In this document: one piece after another, positions 9,201 through 14,102 of the stretch
Layout of the letters: the number at the start of each line of letters is the position of its first letter
How positions within the stretch are numbered: position 1 is the first letter of the stretch
Assembly: GCA_028565635.1 (NCBI GenBank)
Contig: JAOXYB010029179.1
Span: forward strand, 1-14,102
Origin: Phoronis ovalis
Taxonomy: Eukaryota; Phoronida; Phoronidae
DNA: 14,102 nt
Direction: 5' to 3'
Notes under the pieces: model-generated
What the model was told of the DNA's origin: nothing
What the model saw: only the letters and a program-made list of their open reading frames with translations
The model's database searches: none
Program-made: the position numbers and the translations under genes

Positions 9201-12200
9201 TGCATAGGTGTACAGATGTGTGCATAAATACATAAATCCATTAATACAACAGGGTCATTGTTTATAGCTGTCATTTAATACAAGGGACATTCTTTCCATT
9301 ATTGTAGTCTCTATGAATGAATGGATGTAGGTCAAATACAATGTTGGCTGGTTCATTCATTCAACAATTTAAAGGAAAACTCTCAGATGAAATGTTCACT
9401 GTTTTTTCCATTTTTTATTACATTAACGTCACAATTTTTTACTAATTATTTATGCCGAGGGAACACAATTCTAATATTTCCAGTTCACACAAATGTGGTC
9501 ATTAATAATCTAAGTAGATAACAGTGTTATTTATTTGACAAACTCTCCCATTCATATAACTCCTAAAACATCTTTACTAAAATTATATAACGTTTGTTTT
9601 GCACATCAGAATTATCTGATATTCAGGTAATATTTCTCCAGGATTGCTCTTCTTGGCCTAGTTCATATTACGGCACTTTGATTCAGGTAAATATGATTTT
9701 ATTCTCACTTACTTTCAATAACAGAAATTAGCAACTCACAAATGTCCGTGCAAAACTATTCAGTTTAAATACAATCGATTAATGCACAGATTTCCTATAA
9801 AATCAATTTTCAAGAGAGCAAGTCAATGCATACAGCACTACCTGAAGTGTGTAATTAATACACCTCTATGCTTGAAGAATATTATCATCCTGGCACTACA
9901 TGTGTATACACCACTGTCTGAATTATCATACACCTTCAGAAAATATATCATCCAAATATAACCCAGAAATCACTCAGGGTTAAATCACCTTGTTATTTCT
10001 AAATTAGAATTGATTCTGAGGAACAATAAAGGGAAAACATGAGGCTCCCAAAGGAAAAACCTAAAGGACTTGGATCTATAAATTAAACATGTTTAAATGT
10101 GTTCTACATGGGAATTAAAACTTAAGTTCAGAGTGGAACTAAACTTCTAAAGGGAATGCCCAATAAAACATTATATAAACAGTCAGCCTAAAAATACCTT
10201 TCAAAAAACATTGCAGCAGGTTTCTTAATGACATCACTAGTGCCACCTATGTACTGAACTCTAAATTAAAACCAAACACATGATTGGTCGGCAGGATAGA
10301 AATTATTGAAGTAAAATAGTTCGATGCTCCTGTACTAGTCCACTTCAAATACTTTCAGTTATAAGAGGCACTACATGTACTAGAGACAAACATTTTTATA
10401 ACACAAGACAATTATTTGCTTCCTGGTTTCAAATTATCAGTTGACATTTTATTTAAACATTATTTGTTTAAAAACCAACAGAGAACATTTTGTAGCCAGA
10501 AGCATTTTTCAAACTTTTTCTGTAATCGTGACGGAAACCTTTCTCCAAGAAGCATGAACAACATAAAGAAAAGTCCAGTCAAATAAAAGTTTGAAAATAA
10601 GTACAATGAGGTTATATATAGGTTTGTTAACTCACTTCTTCATCTTCTTTGTATAGTATTTGACCTGACACGCAGACTCCATCAACTTATCAGCACTCTC
10701 CTCAATCTCATAACGAGCCGGAACATCTTTTTGGAAATACTGAAAAAAAAAAACAAAGGTCAAAGGTCAGTAGTGGTTCACACAAGCAGAAGAACTACAA
10801 TAGTTGTCGGCTGTGAAAACTTATAACAAACAATACAGAATTCTGATATAAAACTTTAATGTCTTAATTAAAATTAAACATGAAAGTATACATTTTAAAA
10901 AAAGTCAGTAAACTTTACAAATCATGAGGTTATTTATAAATAGTTTAAATTTGGTAATAATCTAATAAGGCCATTCTTGGGAAAACATTGAGCTTTTCAA
11001 ATACATTTAATTTTCAAAAAAATATAAGTCAAAAACCCCTTCATGTACAAACTTTGTATAAACAATCTATACGCTTTATACTTCTACAAAACTGTGTCTC
11101 AGATTTTTAAAATTTTGCGTTATTCAAAGTTATATTTTTTTAAATTTAAGGGTTAGATCAAAATCAGTAAAATGCTGACCTTAAGCTTTGAAAATTCATA
11201 ACTTTGAAACAAAGCAAAATTTAAAAAAATTGAGACAAAGTTTTGTAGATCCGTATATATAAAGATAAATTTTGCCAAGTTTCATCTTTGTAGGTACAAG
11301 GGTTTCTGACTTACATTTTTGGAAAATTAAAATTTGAAAAAACACAATGAATGCTTATCAGATCATGAGAATTATTTTCAACTTTTTTCCATTGGACTCA
11401 TCAACATTAAAGTATAATTTTGCCAAAATGTATACTTTCACCTGTCTATCTCTTCATTTTGGTTATGAAAATTAACAAAGAAAGTTATAGTTAAATAACA
11501 GTGGATTTTTGTACCTAGAGTCCTTAAATAGCATGAAATAGAGCCCATGTTCTAAACCACGCTTTGTTATATTTTCTTGATATATGTCTCGAGAGTAAGT
11601 TAACTGACCTGTAACATTTGTTCCATGTCCAGACACAGGAGATCTCCTAGAATATCTTGAAGTAATGCAATACCAACTTTAAATATAATCTCAATGCCCT
11701 GGAACAAGCCATATACAAACAATTGAAAAAAGAACAATATTTAGAGTTCAAACAACTTAGTTTGTGTTTTCAGTTCGCATATAAGTAAACTATATTCCCA
11801 AATATGCAGAAAGTTATTGAGCTCTGGATAATAACAATTTGCAAATAATGTTTTTGATCAGAAAACAGTCAGTAATAAAGCACAGTTTCTTGTAGAAACA
11901 GAGAAGCTAATATTAGTACATAGCATGTAACAATAAATAAATGCACATCTTATAAACATCAAAGTTGACATTATCAATAACATGGCTGGACTAAAAAAAC
12001 AAGAACAGGGAATCCATCCCGAAGTAAAACACACTTTTTTCATTTAATTAGCTACTGTTAACACACAAACAGTGACTGTCCCATGTTTCCTGTTTGTCCA
12101 CATATACAAATGAAAACTAACAGACTCTTTCATGTTTATTTAGCATTCAATGTTTATTAGATTTAAGTATAAGATTTTCTTTTAAAATATCATAAGATTT

Positions 12201-13090
12201 TATTCATATGCTGAAAATGTCATATGCATTTTCACTTATACAGAGCTTGGGAACAATTACTTGTCAAGTTAGTTATTTTACAGACAAATAAATGTACAAT
12301 TTTAGGCATACAGTAATCATGGCCTCCTAGTGGTGAATATGTGCACTGTAATTTGAAAGTGTCCTGCTTAAAGCTAAGAAATACCCTCATTAACAAAAAC
12401 ATATAGTTTGCATGGTCATGTGGAAACTTATCTCAAGTAGAAAGATGTCCAAGATGCTAGAGGCCTGGGATAACGAGGCGGTCGTGTAGATAGTTAGGAG
12501 CCACAGTGAGACGTACTTGAATGTCCAGAAACTTACCTCAAGAAGAAAGACGTCCATGATTCTACAAGCAAGGGACAATGGAAGCGCAGTCGTGTAGAGA
12601 GTGAGGAACCACTGTGAGGCATACATGGACGTGTGGAAACTCTGACTTTGGAAATGTAAGTATAAATTTGGCATGTTTTCCTGAAATGGTAAAATAGAAA
12701 ATATGCATCTTTGCATCAACATCTGGGTCAGATATAGCACATACAGAATACTGGAAGTATTGAACAAATTGCCAACAAATTCTGGTAATTTTAACACCAC
12801 ATAATTAGATCAAACTCTTGCTAAATACAATGTCCGGGGTGCAAAGATCACACGTCTTCAGGTAAAATTAAAGACAGTTAAAATATGTTATAAATAGCTA
12901 CTAGTAGTTCAGAACCATCCGGTATCCCAGGGGTACCATGTATATAATGTATTAATCTGTTCACCTGAATCATGTACTCCAGCTGATAAAAGCATAAACC
13001 AAGCTCGGCCATTGTCGGCTTGAACAGTTCACGCAGACGGTAATCCTGCATGAGTTTTACTAAAACAGCAAATGTTTCCTCTTCTGGCAT
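159..13090 (-). CDS. EVI5: EVI5-like Rab GTPase-activating protein, 11 internal exons, partial at both ends
   Basis: Joining exons 13090-12965, 12680-12537, 11698-11609, 10739-10636, 5770-5710, 4105-3881, 2896-2753, 2356-2210, 1766-1602, 1299-1174 and 254-159 on the minus strand gives 476 residues without a stop. Every intron runs GT...AG. Order and sequence follow vertebrate EVI5 and EVI5L: the TBC segment has MQDYRLRELFKP and FQSQSFHTSMYAS, and the coiled coil has LADRLIQGQVTRA and DELIAVKLREAEA. EVI5 proteins are TBC-domain proteins linked to Rab11, membrane recycling, the centrosome and cytokinesis; that role is family knowledge. The TBC start with the Arg and Gln fingers is upstream of the window, so catalytic competence cannot be judged. 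The extreme C terminus is also missing. All exon junctions are phase 0 except D/E, which splits a Lys codon. EVI5 and EVI5L are vertebrate paralogues, so the invertebrate gene is best called EVI5/EVI5L-like. Confidence 0.95.
255..1173 (-). other. Intron J-K
   Basis: A 919-bp AT-rich intron, GTAAGG to TTTTCAG. Apart from the five-unit 20-bp array at 350-455, no recognisable element or coding signal was found. Confidence 0.88.
350..455. repeat. 20-bp tandem repeat, five units plus a partial
   Basis: Five nearly identical copies of CATATCTGTGTTTGATCTAT run head to tail. The only change is one inserted T in the fourth unit (410-430). Such low divergence implies recent expansion. The array lies about 95 bp before the exon K acceptor on the transcript. 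Confidence 0.95.
1174..1299 (-). CDS. EVI5: EVI5 exon J (coiled coil)
   Basis: This 126-bp phase 0-0 exon encodes residues 403-444, IKRLDDENLSSKQSLEESLE to RRAADTENR. The acceptor is TTCCCACCAG and the donor AGG|GTAAGG. It is a highly charged heptad helix. It sits where vertebrate EVI5 has the segment between the METQ and KEEVMAVRLREAD blocks, and its sequence is poorly conserved. Good splice sites, phase continuity and the absence of stops support it. Confidence 0.87.
1300..1601 (-). other. Intron I-J
   Basis: A 302-bp AT-rich intron, GTACAA to CCCACCAG, with no other element seen. Confidence 0.88.
1602..1766 (-). CDS. EVI5: EVI5 exon I (coiled coil, second DELI repeat)
   Basis: This 165-bp phase 0-0 exon encodes residues 348-402, KYTESYKAAGKDG to KQKVMELETQ. 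The acceptor is ATGTTACAG and the donor CAG|GTACAA. DELIMVKLRETEAIADLKEM repeats the pattern of exon H and matches the vertebrate DELMTIRLREAETQAEIREI unit. The first ~20 residues are basic and Gly/Pro-containing, probably a hinge between coil segments. An in-frame Met two codons before the exon belongs to the intron and is not a start. Confidence 0.94.
1767..2209 (-). other. Intron H-I
   Basis: A 443-bp intron, GTAACT to TGTTACAG. About two thirds of it is the 41-bp tandem array at 1879-2158. Confidence 0.9.
1879..2158. repeat. 41-bp tandem repeat, about seven units
   Basis: Units start AGTCATCATCTAGGGAC and continue TTTTTCAGTGAA then TTATAACTA. Most units are 40-41 bp and differ by one to four bases. 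The last unit is cut short after GTTATTG. On the plus strand each unit contains TTTTTCAG, which looks like an acceptor but is antisense to the gene. The array begins about 50 bases after the exon H donor on the transcript. Confidence 0.95.
2210..2356 (-). CDS. EVI5: EVI5 exon H (coiled coil, DELIAVKLREAEA repeat)
   Basis: This 147-bp phase 0-0 exon encodes residues 299-347, ENSKLHRDPNYDVQTIQDEL to RVNELEKDWQ. The acceptor is CTTTTCTAG and the donor CAG|GTAACT. The strings DELIAVKLREAEA and KELRQRVNELE...WQ are almost the same as vertebrate EELIAVKLREAEA and KELRQQVKDLE...WQ. An array of 41-bp repeats begins about 50 bp beyond its donor. Confidence 0.94.
2357..2752 (-). other. Intron G-H
   Basis: A 396-bp AT-rich intron, GTAAGA to TTTTCTAG. 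No repeat or coding element was recognised. Confidence 0.88.
2753..2896 (-). CDS. EVI5: EVI5 exon G (coiled coil)
   Basis: This 144-bp phase 0-0 exon encodes residues 251-298, ADSTASNESQSEEIIRSLRT to GKVRELEE. The acceptor is TGGTAACAG and the donor GAA|GTAAGA. The first 13 residues are Ser- and acid-rich and probably form a break in the coil. The rest is a heptad helix ending KVRELEE, the same R/K-V-x-E-L-E type ending seen in exons H, I and K. Similarity to vertebrate EVI5 is weaker here, so the assignment rests on splice sites, phase, position and coil pattern. Confidence 0.87.
2973..3078. repeat. 53-bp tandem duplication
   Basis: Two units begin AAAACCACCAGTGGTAGTTA (2973) and AAAACCACCACCGGTAGTTA (3026). 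Both share AAGAAAATAC and later diverge. The second unit flows into the 34-bp palindrome. Confidence 0.85.
3049..3082. repeat. Perfect 34-bp palindrome
   Basis: The half AAATACAGTGGTCAGTG is followed directly by its exact reverse complement, with no spacer. A second small hairpin follows at 3084-3103, with GTATGTAA and TTACATAC stems and a 4-base loop. Confidence 0.95.
3152..3304. repeat. 17-bp G-rich tandem array, about nine units
   Basis: Units are variants of CTGGGGGGACTGTATTT, with G-runs of 3 to 9. The plus strand could form G-quadruplexes; it is the template strand of EVI5. In the minus-strand transcript each unit reads CCCCCCAG|AAATACAG, resembling a pyrimidine-rich splice acceptor. 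The short open frames on both strands here come from the repeat's lack of stops and are not genes. Confidence 0.95.
3881..4105 (-). CDS. EVI5: EVI5 exon F (coiled coil, LADRLIQGQVTRA block)
   Basis: This 225-bp phase 0-0 exon encodes residues 176-250, RLRSENKLLRHRIDNLEKEN to ISQLKHR. The acceptor is TGTATTTTCAG and the donor AGG|GTGAGT. It holds the best-conserved coiled-coil block of EVI5, LADRLIQGQVTRAHEAED followed by LKRDLATLRQQ. Leu and hydrophobic residues fall in heptad spacing throughout. It sits between the splice-donor minisatellite (upstream intron) and the pyrimidine-AG array (downstream intron). Because it is symmetric, skipping it would keep the frame and remove 75 residues. Confidence 0.95.
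4106..5709 (-). other. Intron E-F, mostly minisatellite
   Basis: A 1604-bp intron, GTAGGT to GTATTTTCAG. About 1.45 kb is the exon-derived minisatellite; only the last ~150 bp before exon F are unique AT-rich sequence. Confidence 0.92.
4258..5720. repeat. ~37-bp minisatellite of about 41 units, each copying the exon E end and splice donor
   Basis: On the plus strand the units read roughly ACGTGACCTACCCAGAGTT, then CCACAGTATACTATACAG. On the transcript each gives GTGGAACTC(T/A/C)GG|GTAGGT then CACGTATG. The first unit on the transcript (5720-5700) is the real end of exon E and its donor. By hand count there are about 41 units, of which about 35 keep GGGTAGGT. Eight carry CTCAGG like the exon and most others CTCTGG. 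Typical units are 36-37 bp. Shorter ~28-bp variants recur near 4400, 4725, 4905, 5080 and 5280, giving a higher-order pattern. No stable protein-coding frame runs through it. Confidence 0.95.
5710..5770 (-). CDS. EVI5: EVI5 exon E (short coiled-coil exon; source of the minisatellite)
   Basis: This 61-bp exon supplies the last base of Lys155 and residues 156-175, LEKEYNVLKTKEHEEQVELR. The acceptor is TTATTTTAG and the donor AGG|GTAGGT. It matches vertebrate LEKEY...KTKEMEEQVEIK. Its last 12 bases, GTGGAACTCAGG (V-E-L-R), and the donor form the first unit of the large tandem array that fills the next intron. The family conservation of V-E-[IL]-[KR] indicates that the exon is the origin and the array is derived. 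Confidence 0.92.
5944..6120. repeat. 74-bp direct duplication, about two and a half copies
   Basis: AAGGCGGCATATTATGTAAG starts at 5985 and again at 6059. Both are followed by ATATCTATTGAGGCAACACA and end near a TCATCAGG. A partial earlier copy of the GACAGTGTTACACATAAGG part starts near 5945. Copies differ at only a few bases. Confidence 0.9.
6687..6793. repeat. Long imperfect inverted repeat (foldback, ~50-bp arms)
   Basis: The arms run from ACATTTATGCCAGTTGTAG on the left to CTACAGCTGGCATAAATGT on the right. The central 30 bp (6728-6757, core GTAGTATATATACTAC) is a perfect palindrome. The arms differ by one 4-bp indel and a few substitutions. It is probably a small foldback or MITE-type element; no target duplication was resolved. 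Confidence 0.92.
7033..7061 (-). mobile_element. Possible hAT-type transposon terminus
   Basis: On the minus strand 7061 downward reads CAGTGGTTCACAAACTGTGG, followed by a G-run. This resembles the CAGTGGTTCTCAAACT terminus shared by many hAT elements. The partner terminus and an 8-bp target duplication were not found, so it may be a solo end or chance. Confidence 0.35.
7620..7961 (+). pseudogene. Degraded piggyBac-like transposase fragment
   Basis: The 3' part (about 7757-7900) reads LPKSKFFS...LKKG then CLNWHDNKFTYLMMFNE. This resembles the piggyBac/PGBD stretch LPK...LKKG...LKWKDxRxVxxLST. Just upstream, near 7630-7690, a frame with two stops reads GRRNTFCL*VKRA*RGFHI, comparable to the GRxxFxQYxPxKRxRFGIK block. 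The segment that should lie between these blocks, including the DNxYTS region, is missing or unrecognisable. Stops, deletion and short size show a dead copy. No TTAA-flanked termini were found. Confidence 0.45.
8086..8319 (-). CDS. Coding-like ORF inside the EVI5 intron, unknown protein (77 aa) or alternative exon
   Basis: From ATG at 8319 to TAG at 8086 the frame encodes MDEELKNKLDILDDELHPST and onward to KNENQDAV. I do not recognise the family. Residues 1-16 look like an amphipathic helix. Residues 40-45 are RSISAP, an exact fit to the RSxSxP 14-3-3 binding pattern, preceded by basic residues. The mixed composition is unlike the Lys/Asn/Phe/Ile-rich chance ORFs of this AT-rich intron. The frame opens after a TGA 24 bases upstream. 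An AG just before (after TGAAG at about 8344) would join exon D in phase, giving an alternative terminal exon, but its pyrimidine tract is weak. A chance ORF is not excluded. Confidence 0.3.
   Translation of the reverse strand: MDEELKNKLDILDDELHPSTPVTERNDRRNGIKRLPWMKRSISAPEECLSNVYHSNGHHKDRIKLLYLDKNENQDAV
10636..10739 (-). CDS. EVI5: EVI5 exon D (TBC end to coiled-coil start)
   Basis: This 104-bp exon starts in phase 0 and ends after two bases of a codon. It encodes residues 121-154, YFQKDVPARYE to ACQVKYYTKKMK, and the first two bases of Lys155. The acceptor has a T8CAG tract and the donor is AA|GTGAGT. It matches the family stretch HFQKVIPHQF...KLIQAAYQVKYNSKKMKK, a helix bundle that leads into the coiled coil. 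The 2+1 phase agrees exactly with the single leading base of exon E. Confidence 0.92.
10740..11608 (-). other. Intron C-D
   Basis: An 869-bp intron, GTCAGT to T8CAG, containing the foldback repeat at 10992-11345. Confidence 0.88.
10992..11345. repeat. Foldback/MITE-like imperfect inverted repeat, ~350 bp
   Basis: Left-arm landmarks are CTTTTCAAATACATTTAATT, ATAAGTCAAAAACCC, CTACAAAACTGTGTCTCA and TTCAAAGTTAT. They recur in the same order in the reverse complement of the right arm as TTTTTCAAATTTTAATTTTC, GTAAGTCAGAAACCC, CTACAAAACTTTGTCTCA and TTCAAAGTTAT. Arms are about 150 bp, with a ~35-bp centre near 11150-11185. It has no coding capacity. The ends are approximate. Confidence 0.85.
11609..11698 (-). 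CDS. EVI5: EVI5 exon C (end of TBC core)
   Basis: This 90-bp phase 0-0 exon encodes residues 91-120, GIEIIFKVGIALLQ to LDMEQMLQ. The acceptor is TTGTTCCAG and the donor CAG|GTCAGT. G-[IL]-E-I-[IV]-F-[KR]-V-G-[IL]-A-L-L-Q is the signature of the last TBC helices in EVI5 and related Rab-GAPs. The following acidic LDME is also conserved. It is too short to stand out as an open reading frame and was found by homology and splice sites. Confidence 0.93.
12406..12429 (-). repeat. Remnant third start of the exon B duplication
   Basis: After the degenerate copy the sequence again matches the beginning of the duplicated unit, TTTCCACATGACCATG here against TTTCCACACGTCCATG in exon B. The similarity fades after roughly 20 bp. 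This suggests a tandem array that once had at least three units, or the leftover of the duplication junction. Confidence 0.6.
12430..12536 (-). repeat. Degenerate tandem copy of the 3' part of exon B, with its donor mutated to AT
   Basis: The first intron bases after exon B repeat the exon with an offset of 105 bp, and one 3-bp indel separates the copies. Translated in the exon B frame the copy reads WLLTIYTTA...ILDIFLLE against WFLTLYTTA...IMDVFLLE in the real exon, with no stop. Several differences are conservative (F/L, L/I, M/L, V/I). The copy ends GAG|ATAAGT where the true exon ends GAG|GTAAGT, so its donor lacks the G. No acceptor with a pyrimidine tract precedes it. It is probably a dead duplication spliced out with the intron; retention would add about 35 residues inside the TBC fold. 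Confidence 0.85.
12537..12680 (-). CDS. EVI5: EVI5 exon B (TBC domain, WFLT motif region)
   Basis: This 144-bp phase 0-0 exon encodes residues 43-90, ENMPNLYLHFQSQSFHTSMY to RIMDVFLLE. The acceptor is CCATTTCAG and the donor GAG|GTAAGT. The stretch YASQWFLT...LP...RIMDVFLLE is the TBC helix pair of the form ASxWFLTxFxxxxP...RIxDxFLxEG. The conserved Gly of the EG pair comes from the next exon. The frame stays open into the downstream intron because a diverged tandem copy of the exon's 3' part follows at once (12430-12536). The good GTAAGT donor and the match of exon C to the family continuation show that the exon ends at 12537. Confidence 0.95.
12965..13090 (-). CDS. EVI5: EVI5 exon A (TBC domain, middle part)
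   Basis: This 126-bp phase 0-0 exon encodes residues 1-42 of the visible protein, MPEEETFAVLVKLMQDYRLR to YQLEYMIQ. It is flanked by acceptor TACTTTCAG and donor CAG|GTGAAC. The string MQDYRLRELFKP followed by MAELGL is nearly identical to vertebrate EVI5 and belongs to the helical core of the TBC (Rab-GAP) fold, after the catalytic finger motifs. The open frame continues past 12965 into the intron, but the donor and homology fix the exon end there. The previous exon is not in the window. Confidence 0.95.
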
Positions 13091-14102
13091 CTGAAAGTAT
13101 AAACACATTAACTCTGCAGATCATAGCAGGAATTGTGTTCCATAAACAGCAAATCAACTAATATCTAGTTTTGGAAATCGTCTAAGTATTAATACTACTC
13201 AGCTACACGTGTTTATGATCTATGCCATTTACAGAACTTTAAGGTAGTCTAATAAAATCATGCAAAACTGTCTCCGCAGCTAACACTGCACACAGTTAAC
13301 AAACTTTTCACTTTCCACTTTTTTATCACAAAAGATGACACAGACTGATTATGAACTAATGGCTTTTAATGAAGACAAACAAGTGTGATTTTGGAGAAAA
13401 CTGATTGATTGATTTTATTTAGATAATTATATGAAACACAGCAAATGAAACTATCAAAAAAAGTATAAAGAAAAAAGTAAATAAAACAAGTTTGCTAGCA
13501 TTCTTGGAACACTACACCCATGTACAGCATACATGGCAGTCTGCATAAATCCACCGTTAGCGTTCCGTATCTTCTGGAACTATACCATGTCTGAGCTTAT
13601 CTATAATAATCAATTGTGATTACATTCCTGCAACATTCTATCCATTTCGCTCTGTCTGATTGATCTGTTTTACTTAGTCCAGTGTTATACCTATTCATTG
13701 TAAACTGCAATTTGATTGGCACCAGGAATTTTTAGGAGCTTTATATAACTATAAAGGTAATATTGTTCTTATGCTTTTCAAAAATAATAATAAACGAAAA
13801 TGGAAGCAGCTTTAAAGCCCAGATGTTAACTGAGAAGGAACGGAACACTAACAGATGGATTTATTCAGACTGCCTACAAATCAATCTACAAATGAACTAA
13901 AAACTATTTGCATCACAAAATAGCCGTTAGAAATAAATAATGATAACATCACAGTTATATAACAGTAATAACAACAAGCACAACAATTCTATAATCACAT
14001 TCACATACAATAATAACAGTACAACACTCACATATAAAAGCAGTACAATAACTGAGACAACATTTGTACTATAACAGACACATACAATAATAACAGTACA
14101 AC
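13091..14102 (-). other. Intron preceding exon A, partial
   Basis: Ends in the transcript with acceptor TACTTTCAG; its donor is outside the window. It carries the inverted-repeat element at 13535-13874. The segment 13930-14102 is CA/AT-rich and contains ACATACAATAATAACAGTAC twice (around 14003 and 14080), a degenerate tandem pattern. No TBC exon was found here. Confidence 0.85.
13535..13874. mobile_element. MITE-like element, ~340 bp, with 35-bp terminal inverted repeats
   Basis: The left end begins GGCAGTCTGCATAAATCC and reaches GTTCCGT (13535-13568). The right end read on the opposite strand begins GGCAGTCTGAATAAATCC and reaches GTTCCGT (13874-13841). The termini match at about nine positions in ten. 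The interior is non-coding and AT-rich. Flanks are TACAT on the left and TACAA on the right, so a short target duplication is possible but not clear. It is probably a non-autonomous DNA transposon. Confidence 0.8.

Larger units (their letters stand above)
5771..10635 (-). other. Intron D-E (4.9 kb)
   Basis: The largest intron in the window, GTGAGT to ATTTTAG. It holds a 74-bp duplication (5944-6120), a long hairpin (6687-6793), a hAT-like end (7033-7061), a piggyBac-like remnant (7620-7961) and a coding-like ORF (8086-8319). The 8340-10600 part shows only AT-rich sequence, with no element, open frame or structure that I can support. Confidence 0.85.
11699..12536 (-). other. Intron B-C
   Basis: An 838-bp intron, GTAAGT to TTGTTCCAG. 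Its first ~130 transcribed bases are the degenerate exon B copies; the rest (about 11700-12400) is AT-rich with no element recognised. Confidence 0.88.

Noticed and set aside
9321-9521. 66-residue plus-strand open frame, and similar ones at 636-911 (minus) and 11858-12043 (minus)
   Set aside because: Short, hydrophobic or AT-codon-driven, without splice sites or recognisable motifs; consistent with chance.
12430-12536. Degenerate exon B copy as an active AT-AC (U12) intron donor
   Set aside because: The sequence ATAAGT does not fit the U12 AT donor ATATCC, and exon C has an ordinary CAG acceptor that pairs with GTAAGT at 12536.
12878-13108. Longer reading of exon A with an extra C-terminal VNRLIHYIHG tail
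   Set aside because: The family continuation is in exon B and CAG|GTGAAC is a good donor; the tail is intron.

Overview
This is an AT-rich, intron-rich animal genomic window that holds the middle and 3' part of one minus-strand gene. The gene is the Rab GTPase-activating protein EVI5, a TBC domain followed by a long coiled coil. Eleven coding exons can be read from position 13090 down to 159, each with AG acceptor and GT donor sites and matching phases. Joined, they give 476 residues of continuous frame: the C-terminal half of the TBC domain (exons A-D), then a coiled coil (exons D-K). The first part of the TBC domain, with the catalytic Arg and Gln fingers, lies beyond 14102; the last C-terminal residues lie below position 1. 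Exon sizes, short introns full of repeats and protein divergence suggest an invertebrate, perhaps a mollusc or other lophotrochozoan. That placement is an inference with low certainty. Despite its name (a viral integration site in mouse), EVI5 is an ordinary cellular gene.

Layout along the minus-strand transcript: 14102-13091 is intron carrying a MITE-like element with 35-bp inverted termini (13535-13874). Exons A (13090-12965), B (12680-12537), C (11698-11609) and D (10739-10636) finish the TBC domain. Just after exon B there is a degenerate in-frame tandem copy of its 3' two thirds, whose donor is AT instead of GT. The C-D intron holds a ~350-bp foldback repeat. The D-E intron (10635-5771, about 4.9 kb) contains an isolated coding-like ORF with a 14-3-3-type motif (8319-8086), a probable dead piggyBac transposase fragment, a hAT-like terminus, a long hairpin and a 74-bp duplication.

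The most striking structure is directly after exon E (5770-5710). A ~1.45-kb minisatellite of about 41 units of roughly 37 bp starts inside the exon, and every unit is a copy of the last 12 coding bases of exon E plus its own splice donor. The intron is therefore filled with dozens of near-identical copies of the authentic 5' splice site. Exon F (4105-3881) follows. The next intron has a G-rich array that reads in the transcript as repeated pyrimidine-AG, and a perfect 34-bp palindrome. Exons G-K (2896-159) encode the rest of the coiled coil, about one helical repeat per exon, with two more tandem arrays (1879-2158 and 350-455) in their introns.

No rRNA, tRNA, CRISPR array or bacterial-type operon was seen. 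The plus strand holds no convincing intact gene.
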